Source of the DNA: JAWKOK01 sp963698255 | Lineage (GTDB): Bacteria > Chloroflexota > Anaerolineae > Caldilineales > Caldilineaceae | Direction of reading: 5' to 3' | NCBI GenBank assembly: GCA_963698255.1 | Contig: CAVOQD010000012.1 | Location: 248,001 to 312,000 of the forward strand | Length of the DNA stretch: 64,000 nt | Shown here: positions 55,129 through 62,762 of the stretch, in pieces | Layout: each line of letters begins with the position of its first letter | Numbering within the stretch: the first letter of the stretch is position 1 | Notes under the pieces: generated by a model | What the model saw: only the letters and a program-made list of their open reading frames with translations | Databases searched by the model: none | What the model was told of the DNA's origin: nothing | Made by a program: the position numbers and the translations under genes

Positions 55129-55813
55129 ATGAACGGCCATATCATTGTCGACAACCATCAGGATGAAGCGCTGCTGACGCACACCATGCGCTTTGCCGGG
55201 CTCAAGATCAGCGCCTTCCATAGCTTGGCCGAAGCGCAGGCCGATTGGCATGACAGTCCGGCTGACATGGTGTTGATCTGTCTGCGTTTGGCCGACCAGG
55301 TAGGCCTCGTTCGCGAGACGAGATGCGGCTTGATCGCGCCGCTCATCCTGATCGTAGATGCCGTTGACGAAGACACCCATGTTGCCATGATCGAGGCCGG
55401 CGCGGATTGGGTCATCCAGCGCCCCTACAGCCAACGGCTGCTGATTGCCTACACGAAGGCACTTGTTGAGGCGATCAAACGGGATTCACCGCAATACGCT
55501 GGCACTGCTCCAGCACAAACAGATCCGCCTCAATCCGGCCAGCCGTTCGGTGACGGTCGGAAATGACATGCCCCTTCGCCTGAGCCAACTCGAGTTTCGC
55601 CTCCTGCACACGCTGATGGTCCACCAAGGCCAGATCCTGCCCACGGAGACCATCGTCGAGCATGTCTGGGGCTATGACGGCGAGGGGGATCGCAGCCTGG
55701 TGCGCGGTCTGATCAATCGTCTGCGCGTCAAGATTGAGCCCAACCCCAACAGTCCTCAATATATTCGCACCATTCCCCGAATCGGATACACCTTCGGCCC
55801 TGAACCGGAATAG
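55129..55813 (+). CDS. OmpR/PhoB-like response regulator with degenerate receiver (frameshifted)
   Basis: About 228 residues. The receiver-like N-terminal half (HIIVDNHQDEALLTHTMRFAGLKISAFHSLAEA) has the fold pattern, but the phosphorylatable Asp position reads MVLICLRL and the Lys position reads IQRPYS, so phosphorylation is doubtful. After a +1 change near 55495 the winged helix is intact: MPLRLSQLEFRLLHTLMVHQGQILPTETIVEHVWGYDGEGDRSLVRGLINRLRVKIEP, then YIRTIPRIGYTF. No histidine kinase is nearby. It may bind DNA without phosphorylation. Confidence 0.82.
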
Positions 55814-56017
55814 CGCTTCAGTCCAAGACTCGCTGTCATACAGCGTACGATAGACGATTCAGCGTTTTGATCGGCATATCGGCAGGAAGACAGATTGGGG
55901 AGAGCGAATCCGTTGGCAAGCATGTCCAAGATGTACAATTCAAGTCGAAAATTCAAACCCAATTCGCACAGATTTTCCTACACATTTGTTACAATTTGGG
56001 ATTACGCTTGAGTACGC

Positions 56018-56038
56018 TTGACCTGTGCAATCACAGGT
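56018..56038 (+). promoter_or_regulatory. Possible operator overlapping a -35-like element
   Basis: ACCTGTGCAATCACAGGT (56021-56038) is a perfect 7-bp-arm inverted repeat with a 4-nt centre, and it overlaps TTGACC at 56018-56023. It lies about 45 bp before the LysW-like gene. The rest of 55814-56081 is AT-richer and shows two other TACAAT boxes (55934, 55990) without good partners. Confidence 0.4.
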
Positions 56039-56081
56039 AACAGTTGTCCACTGAAGGATATTTTCATTACAGGAGAATCAA

Positions 56082-56522
56082 ATGCAAGCGGTCTACTGTC
56101 TAGACTGTGCTCGTTCGATCCAAGTGTCTGATGTTGTGCAGATCGGAGACCCCGTCTTCTGCCCTCATTGTACGTCAGAGTTTGAAGTCATCGATCTTGA
56201 CCCCATCGACATCGAGTGGAGCAACGGCGGGCCTGCCGGCGAAGACGATCAATATGCCGACTACGACGATCAGGGCTGGTCCGATGATGACATGGACGAT
56301 GATGACATGGACGATGATATGGACGACGACATAGACGACGACTGGTCTCACCTCATCGCCAAACGACAGCGAGTTCATGATTTGGAAGAACGAGAAGCGG
56401 CCAAGCGCCCAAGCATCTCGCCGGAGCAGGCCAGAGCCCAACTCCTGGCCAAGCGACAGAGCGCTCAAACTCAATCCAGCTATGACCAGCGCCGACAGCA
56501 GCGGGATTCCGTAGACTGGTAA
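56082..56522 (+). CDS. LysW-like zinc-ribbon protein with Asp-rich repeat and basic C-terminus
   Basis: A 146-residue intact protein. Residues 1-47 resemble the amino-group carrier LysW/ArgW: two CxxC pairs (C6-C9 and C27-C30) and the following EFEVIDLDPIDIEW, close to the LysW pattern CPxC...EVxxLDPxxLE. LysW normally ends soon after with EDWGE; here an acidic run of mostly Asp/Met (DDDMDDDDMDDDMDDDIDDD) follows, then a basic coiled-coil-like tail (AKRQRVHDLEEREAAKRPS). The acidic run comes from a tandem GATGATGACATG-type repeat (56284-56340). AGGAG at 56071 marks the start. No lysX/argX is nearby. Function unknown. Confidence 0.65.
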   Translation: MQAVYCLDCARSIQVSDVVQIGDPVFCPHCTSEFEVIDLDPIDIEWSNGGPAGEDDQYADYDDQGWSDDDMDDDDMDDDMDDDIDDDWSHLIAKRQRVHDLEEREAAKRPSISPEQARAQLLAKRQSAQTQSSYDQRRQQRDSVDW

Positions 56523-56746
56523 TGCCCACGCACAGCTAGACTCCATTTCTGCCGTGAGTTTTTGACAATTCTTTCGTGTCCGGGGGAACAGCTATCCGCT
56601 GACATTCTCCGGCACAGACTGTCATTGCCGCGGCGCTGTTTTCATCCAAGACTGATCTGCTTCTAATCCGCCATGTTTCGCAGGGAAACCTGTGAAGCGT
56701 GGCGGATTCGCATGCCCGGCAACTCTCTACACTCGTCGGGATTCGA

Positions 56747-57538
56747 TCAGCTCAAGAAATCCTGCGCGACCAGGTAATCCAGCACATTCTTCGAGTACTT
56801 CGTGTGAGATTCACGCGTATACTTGACCGTGCTGTAGAGTTGAGCCAGATTCTCCACGCCGGACTCTTCCACCATCTTGCGCAGATCGGGCATGCTCATA
56901 TAGCGTTCCCAACCTGCAACCTCACGCTCATGGTAGATCTGTCGGATGCGTTCATCGCTGTAGGCTTCGTAGGTCTCGTAGTGAACCAAGCCATCCAATG
57001 GCAGCCGATCGCGTAGCGCTGGATCCTCGTCGGGATAGCCCAGTGAGAAGCCGGCGACCGGCACGACACCGGCCGGCAGTTCCAGGATCTCGCCGATCTT
57101 GTCGCAGTTGGCCAATGTACTGCCCATGTAGCAGATACCCAGCCCGTTTTCCTCTGCGGCCAATGCAACATTCTGTGATACCAACACGGCGTCGATGGCT
57201 GCAACCATAAAACTCATGAAATTATCGAAACCATCCGGTGCATCAGACAACCGCAGCCAACGTCGCATCCGAAAAAAGTCGGCGCAGAACGTCAGCAGGA
57301 CAGGTGCGTCAAGCACCATATTCTGTTGCATGTGCGGTTCATAGAGGCGCTCTCGCAGGGATCGATCTCTGGTGACAATGATCGAGTATGCCTGCATATT
57401 GCCCGATGAAGAGGCCCGGACGCCTGCTTCGAGAATCTGTTGAAGCAGGTCATCGTGCACCGGATCGGGCCGGTAGCGACGAATCGAACGGTGACGCTGA
57501 ATTGCGTCGACCACGGTCAGATTTTCGTTCATGCTCAT
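56747..57538 (-). CDS. Nitroreductase family protein (FMN-dependent)
   Basis: A 263-residue nitroreductase-fold enzyme. The FMN phosphate-binding motif RHRSIRRYRPDPV opens it, then ILEAGVRASSSGNMQAYSIIVTRD, VAAIDAVLVSQNVALAAEENGLGICYMGS and PVAGFSLGYPDEDP. These mark the NfsA/FRP subgroup. ATG 57538 is preferred to 57574 because AAAGGAC sits just upstream at good spacing. Intact. Cytosolic NAD(P)H-dependent reduction of flavins, nitro compounds or quinones is the family role. The promoter region is shared with the divergent DUF3307 gene. Confidence 0.9.
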   Translation of the reverse strand: MSMNENLTVVDAIQRHRSIRRYRPDPVHDDLLQQILEAGVRASSSGNMQAYSIIVTRDRSLRERLYEPHMQQNMVLDAPVLLTFCADFFRMRRWLRLSDAPDGFDNFMSFMVAAIDAVLVSQNVALAAEENGLGICYMGSTLANCDKIGEILELPAGVVPVAGFSLGYPDEDPALRDRLPLDGLVHYETYEAYSDERIRQIYHEREVAGWERYMSMPDLRKMVEESGVENLAQLYSTVKYTRESHTKYSKNVLDYLVAQDFLS

Positions 57539-57688
57539 TTCAGTCCTTTTCATGTTTTGGGAGTCGCGGTTCAATCTGTTCTCAGCCTGATACCTTTTCT
57601 TGGAGGATCTGGCTCAGGCCGGAGGTTAATTCTTTGGCGGCTCTCCAGGATTTCAGGCGGTTGATACGCACTGTTGGAACTATCACGG

Positions 57689-57717
57689 TTGCCAAATGGA
57701 CACCGGTTCAGTACAAT
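57689..57717 (+). promoter_or_regulatory. Predicted promoter of the DUF3307 gene
   Basis: TTGCCA at 57689-57694, 17 bp, TACAAT at 57712-57717. The leader to ATG 57814 is about 90 nt and includes an earlier in-frame ATG at 57748. Confidence 0.6.
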
Positions 57718-57813
57718 AGCCTATCGCTGACGACTCCCCAAAATTCGATGGGGTTTCTGTCGATTCCGGCGAACATGCGCTCCCTGTCAAAGAACAGACC
57801 ACTTTGGAAAACT

Positions 57814-58182
57814 ATGCAGACGGCAACGGACCTTCTCCTATGGGCGATCATACTCCATCTGATAGGCGACTGGCTAGTGCAGAACGATTGGATGGCGTTC
57901 AATAAGATGAGTTTGCGCCATCCGGCAGCCTGGGTCCACGGCGGAATTCATACCGGCTTGTTGCTCCTTGTCTTCCCATGGTACGCGGCTGTTGCGGTCG
58001 GCTTCACGCATATGCTCATCGACACCCGCAGACCGACACTCTGGTGGATGGAGCACCTAAAGCAGATGACTGTCGAGGGACCGCACGTGCTAATCGTCGA
58101 GATCTGGCTGGATCAGGTAGAACATATTGTTGTGTTGGCCATTGCTGCGCTGGCCCTTGGCTACCTGGTTTTCGGCGCCTAG
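57814..58182 (+). CDS. DUF3307 family membrane protein
   Basis: A 122-residue protein with four hydrophobic segments. The family pattern is clear: LLLWAIILHLIGDWLVQNDWMAFNK (a conserved GDWxxQ), HPAAWVHGGIHTGLLLLVF, a conserved HMLIDTRRP, and the closing LDQVEHIVVLAIAAL. Conserved His, Asp and Gln in membrane segments suggest a metal- or substrate-binding role, but none is established. Start at 57814 is family-like; 57748 is an alternative. The stop codon lies in the first bases of a palindromic element. Confidence 0.82.
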   Translation: MQTATDLLLWAIILHLIGDWLVQNDWMAFNKMSLRHPAAWVHGGIHTGLLLLVFPWYAAVAVGFTHMLIDTRRPTLWWMEHLKQMTVEGPHVLIVEIWLDQVEHIVVLAIAALALGYLVFGA

Positions 58183-58324
58183 CAGCCTGTCGGAGAGACC
58201 AAGAAATGGACCGCGGATGCGGCGGATTAGGCGGAAAGAGCCTGATTTCATCTGCTATTATCGGCATTTATCAGCCAAATCCGCCTAATCCGCGGTCTAT
58301 CGTCGTTCTCTCCGACAGACTGCT
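58181..58324. repeat. 144-bp MITE-like element with nested inverted repeats
   Basis: The outer arms AGCAGCCTGTCGGAGAGA (58181-58198) and its complement (58307-58324, one mismatch) enclose an inner pair (GACCGCGGA...GGATTAGGCGG at about 58208-58233; CCGCCTAATCCGCGGTC at 58280-58296). The inner unit is the same family as 53078-53172, so a repeat of one family has been placed inside, or has joined, another. Confidence 0.75.
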
Positions 58325-58472
58325 AGTCAACGCTCGACGCATCCCCTAATCGCTTTGATCTATCTCCAACATGTTTCAGTCGAAACGGAAATTCACGCAT
58401 GGCGCACTGCGCCGGCCTGTGATAGGCTGTGTCCTAACACCGAATCAGCAATCGATCTAGTCGGAGGGCCAC

Positions 58473-59459
58473 ATGAAAGTTCTGTTTATCGGAGGTACGG
58501 GCATCATCAGCTCCGCCTGTACCCGATTGGCCGTTGAGCGCGGCATCGACCTCTATCTTCTCAATCGTGGACAGACGTCGCGCCCGATCCCAGGGTCCGT
58601 CCATCAGTTGCATGGCGACATCCGAGACCCGGCTTCGGCGGCCGAAGCCCTAGGCGACCACACGTTTGACGCGGTCGTCAACTGGATCACGTTTACGCCG
58701 GACCAGATCGAGACGGATCTGGCCCTTTTCCGCAATCGAACAGCCCAGTACGTCTTCATCAGTTCGGCCTCAGCCTACCAGAAGCCGCCGTCGGGCCTGC
58801 CCATCACCGAATCGACGCCGCTGCACAACCCTTTCTGGCTCTACTCTCGCAACAAGATCGCGTGCGAGGATCGACTGACACGTGCCTATCGGGAAGAGGG
58901 CTTCCCCATCACCATCGTGCGCCCGTCGCACACCTACGACCAGACGCTGTTGCCGATGGATGGGCGCTACACCGTCATCGATCGCATGCGCAAAGGGCTG
59001 CCCACCATCGTCCACGGCGACGGCACATCGCTTTGGACGATGACCCATCACAGCGATTTCGCCAAGGGATTTGTGGCCCTGCTGGGCAATCCCCATGCAT
59101 TGGGCGAAAACTTCCACATCACCTCGGACGAGTCCATCACATGGAACCAGATCGCCGACATGATGGCGAACGCGGCCGGCGTCGAGGCGCAGATCGTCCA
59201 CGTTCCGTCCGACCTGATCGCGGCCTATGACCCGGCTTGGGGCGCAGGGTTGCTGGGGGACAAAGCGCACAGCGTCGTCTTTGACAACACCAAGATCAAG
59301 CGCGTCGTGCCCGATTTTGTGGCGTCAATTCCCTTTGCACGCGGCGCCGAAGAGATCATGGCCTGGTACGACGCCGATCCCGCCCGCCAGGTGGTCGACG
59401 ACGCCACCAACCAGATGATGGACCGCATCGTCGCCGCCATGCAGGCAGCCTATCCGTAG
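58473..59459 (+). CDS. NAD-dependent epimerase/dehydratase-family SDR
   Basis: A 328-residue extended SDR. The nucleotide-binding motif KVLFIGGTGIISSACTRLAVERG is a GxxGxxS form of GxxGxxG, and LYLLNRG places an Asn-Arg where NADP-type contacts may occur. The usual active-site YxxxK appears as WLYSRNKIACED in a slightly shifted form. FVFISSASAYQKPP and VRPSHTYDQTLLPMDGRYTVID continue the family pattern. GGAGG before ATG 58473. Intact. Related proteins include isoflavone-reductase-like and sugar-nucleotide epimerases; substrate unknown. Confidence 0.87.
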   Translation: MKVLFIGGTGIISSACTRLAVERGIDLYLLNRGQTSRPIPGSVHQLHGDIRDPASAAEALGDHTFDAVVNWITFTPDQIETDLALFRNRTAQYVFISSASAYQKPPSGLPITESTPLHNPFWLYSRNKIACEDRLTRAYREEGFPITIVRPSHTYDQTLLPMDGRYTVIDRMRKGLPTIVHGDGTSLWTMTHHSDFAKGFVALLGNPHALGENFHITSDESITWNQIADMMANAAGVEAQIVHVPSDLIAAYDPAWGAGLLGDKAHSVVFDNTKIKRVVPDFVASIPFARGAEEIMAWYDADPARQVVDDATNQMMDRIVAAMQAAYP

Positions 59460-59705
59460 GCGTGGGATTCAGGCCACGGTGCAAATAGACCGCGCATTAG
59501 GCCGTTCCAAGAAAATGAATCCCTAATTGACGGCCTGAAAGCCGCTGTGGAAGTGTCGTCATAAGGGGAGATAATTGCTTGCAGCGGCCTTAGACGGATG
59601 AGGCTGATTTACGCTGATCCAATCTGAATTGGACTTTGGACAGGTTGGTCTATATAAGGCGCTTGAATGGTCGACGAAAAAGGGGAACTGCGCCAGAAGT
59701 AGGGC

Positions 59706-59777
59706 ATGAATATCAAACAAGCCACTACCGACCTGGAGCAGTTCCGGACATCATTGTACCAGAACTTTGAAACTTAA
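59706..59777 (+). pseudogene. N-terminal remnant of a transposase
   Basis: MNIKQATTDLEQFRTSLYQN, then FET and a stop. I recognise this as the typical start of a group of transposases common in Chloroflexota; the rest of the protein is absent. The block from 59460 to 60160 otherwise holds a decayed copy of the 53078 repeat family (59485-59640), a terminator and a purine tract, and no intact gene. Confidence 0.5.
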
Positions 59778-59827
59778 CCAGCACCCCCCATTCAATTACT
59801 CCAATAGCGTACAACAAAAGGATGATG

Positions 59828-59850
59828 AGCCGCTCACGAGGCGGCTTTTT
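59828..59850 (+). terminator. Rho-independent terminator
   Basis: AGCCGC (59828-59833), a 7-nt loop and GCGGCT (59841-59846), running into TTTTT. The classic shape suggests it came with the lost insertion sequence. Confidence 0.65.
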
Positions 59851-60162
59851 GCATTATGGAAGATCGATCGTTTTTGCTGATGACAAGGTGCCTTGTCCCC
59901 GCTATGCTTTGTATAAAAGAAAAGAAAAAAGGAAAAGGAAAAAAAGGGCAAGAACCCTCTCGCCCTGTCGAGAAGTTGACTCATTGTTTACCTATATAAT
60001 CACCAGATCAGCACATCATCCATCTGACGCCTGTTCAGCCTCGGATTCTGACCTTTCTGGGTCTACCTGAGTCCGTCTACACTGACCTAGCTGATGCCAT
60101 CAACGCTATTCCACCTTATGTGTTTCGAAATCGTCGAAACCAGAGTTTAAGGAGATCCCAAA

Positions 60163-61337
60163 ATGAATACTGATAGCCGCGAACAAGGACACGACGTAGA
60201 CGGTCGGAGAGGCTTTGCAATCGGACGGCCGCTCGGGATATGGGCCGGCACGAAGTCGCTGCACAAGCTCAGGTATGCGACGATTTCGTTGATCGTAGCT
60301 GCGCTTTTCGTTGCGTTGGTAGGGGATGCTATGGCTCAAATCCGCGCCAACGTTGGGTACGGCAGAAAGCTTCGGAGTCCTGGGCGGCTCGACGGTGACC
60401 AATACCGGCCCGACCATAGTCAACGGAGATCTAGGTGTTTCACCAGGTACCGCGGTCACTGGCTTTCCTCCGGGGATCGTCGTTGCTCCAGGCGTGATCC
60501 ATGCCGGTGATGCGGTCGCGGCTACAGGCTCAGAACGATGTCACGACTGCATACAACGATCTTGCCGGCCAGGCGTGCGATACCGAATTTGACGGGTCAG
60601 GATCTGGGTGGACTCACCCTCACATCGGGCGTATATTGTTTCAACTCGTCGGCTCAGTTGACGGGAGTCCTTACCCTCGATGCCCAGGGCGACCCCGATG
60701 CGGTCTTCATTTTCCAGATCGGGAGCACGCTCACGACTGCATCCAACTCGTCTGTTGTCTTATGATCAGTGACGAACCAAGCTGTAACGTGTTTTGGCAG
60801 GTCGGCAGCTCCGCGACGCTCGGTACAAACACCGAGTTCGTCGGAAATATCGTTGCGCTCACGAGCATTACCCTGGTGACTGGCGCGAGCGTGACTGGCA
60901 GAGTCCTGGCGCGAAATGGTGCAGTGACGATGGATAGCAACACCATCTCGAGCTGCGCCACCACCACGTTGGCCGTGAGCCTGAGCTACATCTCCAGTGA
61001 ACGAACCGGGGACACGGTCTCCTTCGTCTGGGAGACTGCCACGGAGACTGGCAATGCCGGCTTCAACCTCTACATGGCGGTTGACGGAGGCATGAGCTTA
61101 GTGACAACGGACATGGTACCGTCCAGCGTCATCGACTCGGTAGTACCGGTGGGCTACAGCTATGCGGCCAACGTCGCCGGCGATCAGTTTTACATCGAGA
61201 TGGTCGATATCTCGGGCGAGAGCGAACTTCACGGTCCGTTTGCCCTGGGTGAAGAGTATGGAACATCCGCTGTTTCACCCGGTGGGCAGGACATGCTGGC
61301 ACACCCGATCTTCCTGCCTGTGATCTCCGGCTGGTAA
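60163..61337 (+). CDS. DUF3494 ice-binding-like secreted protein (frameshifted)
   Basis: About 390 residues. A long basic N-terminus leads into a signal peptide (ATISLIVAALFVALVGDAMAQ). The DUF3494 (ice-binding, IBP) beta-solenoid motif set is clear across several frames: TAESFGVLGGSTVTNTGPTIVNGDLGVSPGTAVTGFPPG, AQNDVTTAYNDLAGQACD, LTGQDLGGLTLTSGVYCFNSSAQLTGVLTLDAQGDPDAVFIFQIGSTL, CNVFWQVGSSATLGTNTEFVGNIVA and VTGRVLARNGAVTMDSNTI. A fibronectin/adhesin-like part follows (LSYISSERTGDTVSFVWETATE). Frame changes near 60362, 60530, 60590 and 60765. Most DUF3494 proteins bind ice or act as surface adhesins. Confidence 0.85.
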
Positions 61338-61370
61338 GGCACGGGCATGTTGTGACCAACATATAAATAA

Positions 61371-61414
61371 ATGATGCCTGTCGAGACGGCTGCAGCCGTC
61401 TCGACAGGCATCAT
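61371..61414. terminator. 44-bp perfect palindrome
   Basis: ATGATGCCTGTCGAGACGGC and on: 22-bp arms, exactly complementary, with no loop bases. It lies 34 bp after the ice-binding-like gene and before the convergent mmuM, so it is a likely terminator. A perfect, loop-free palindrome this long is uncommon. Confidence 0.65.
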
Positions 61415-61604
61415 TACAGGGAGTCATCAAGTTGCGGAAGAGAGAAACCAACGCCATCTGCATCGAGACGACTGCTCTAAATGGTCACGCTGCGGTCTAA
61501 ACTCGGTGCAGAATGAGTACAACGATTTCCGATCTTCCGGGAAGCTGAGAGCAGCAATTCACGGAAAAACGACATCTCACGTTTCACGCCTCACACTTAC
61601 CGGT

Positions 61605-62618
61605 TCAGACCACATCGATCCCCAAAGAACTATCTTTCCCGTTGCCGCCCGCTCGGCCCCGCAACGCTTTGCCAATGGCGGCGATATCGTCCGGCGATGT
61701 CCTGCAGCAGCCGCCGATGAGCCGGCCGCCGGCAGCGTGCCAGAGCTTGGCCGGTTCGCCGAACTCGGTCAGGCCGGCGCCGGCAACCCAACACTTCGCC
61801 TCGGCATCCCACCCTTCGCCGCTGTTCGGATAGGCCAACAAGGGTTTCCCCGTGACCGATCTTGCGCTGCCCAGCAGACCGGCAACGAATTGGGGCGGCG
61901 TGCAGTTGACGCCAACCGCCACGACTTGGTCGGAGCCGTTGGCCAACTGGACGCAGTCGGCGAAGGATTCTCCATGGCAGACGTGGGTCTCATCGCAACA
62001 ACTGAAGCTGAGCCAGGCTTGGGCCTGTGGAAACTCGGTCAGCAGCCTCACCAATGCCTCCCCCTCGATCCGGCAGGGGATGGTTTCGCAGGCCAGCAGA
62101 TCCGCTTCAGTCTCCACCAGCACGGCCATACGCCTGCGGTGAAAATCCATCAACGCCTCGGCAGAGAGCCCGTAGTCGCCTCGATATTCGGATCCATCGG
62201 CCAGATAAGCGCCATAGGAGCCGACAGACGCAGCCACCAGCGGTCGCATGCGATTCTGCCGGTTAATCGGATCCGCCCAGAATTCGTCGCGTGCCTCACA
62301 GGCAAGCGCCACGCTGAGCCGCATGAGGTCTGCGGCCTCGGCGGCAGAGAACCCACGCCGGGCAAAGCCCTCGAACGTGGCCTGATAGCTGGCGGTAATA
62401 GCCACATCTGCGCCGGCCAGAAAGTAGTCGTAGTGAACCTGGCGGATCAGATCCGGCTGCTCCACGAGCAGCTTGGCCGACCAAAGCGCGTCGTTGAGAT
62501 CGGCGCCGCGCCGTTCCAGTTCGGTCGCCATCGCACCGTCGATGATGACGACGCCGAAACGATCTAGAAACGGACGCAGAGGATTGATGTTGTTTCGGTC
62601 AGTTGTGTTCGTTTTCAA
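61605..62618 (-). CDS. mmuM: Homocysteine S-methyltransferase (MmuM type)
   Basis: A 337-residue intact enzyme that makes methionine from homocysteine and S-methylmethionine. The N-terminal IIDGAMATELERRGADLNDALWSAK is typical. The first zinc Cys is in VGVNCTPPQFV and the paired Cys in RLIGGCCRTSPDDIAAI (GGCCRT signature). ACETIPCRIEGEALVRLL and the barrel strands between agree with the family. The start at 62618 gives the family length. No adjacent mmuP transporter is visible. Confidence 0.92.
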   Translation of the reverse strand: MKTNTTDRNNINPLRPFLDRFGVVIIDGAMATELERRGADLNDALWSAKLLVEQPDLIRQVHYDYFLAGADVAITASYQATFEGFARRGFSAAEAADLMRLSVALACEARDEFWADPINRQNRMRPLVAASVGSYGAYLADGSEYRGDYGLSAEALMDFHRRRMAVLVETEADLLACETIPCRIEGEALVRLLTEFPQAQAWLSFSCCDETHVCHGESFADCVQLANGSDQVVAVGVNCTPPQFVAGLLGSARSVTGKPLLAYPNSGEGWDAEAKCWVAGAGLTEFGEPAKLWHAAGGRLIGGCCRTSPDDIAAIGKALRGRAGGNGKDSSLGIDVV

Positions 62619-62664
62619 TGACGCCTCAGATTAGCGTATCGTGATGTCGTAGGGAGATGTCACC

Positions 62665-62693
62665 GTAGTGACAGGTTTGAGACCTGTCACTAC
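62665..62693. terminator. Hairpin with 12-bp arms
   Basis: GTAGTGACAGGT pairs exactly with ACCTGTCACTAC around TTGAG. It lies after the ThDP enzyme stop and before mmuM, both on the minus strand. Confidence 0.55.
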
Positions 62694-62762
62694 AACATCA
62701 TCTAATTCACGCAGATCGGCAGATCAAACAGATCGCAATGTCCATGACAGTTGCCACCCATG

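Noticed and set aside
61371..62567. Plus-strand open frame starting in the 44-bp palindrome
   Set aside because: It runs antisense to mmuM, which has full family motifs, and it begins in a palindrome that reads the same in both directions.
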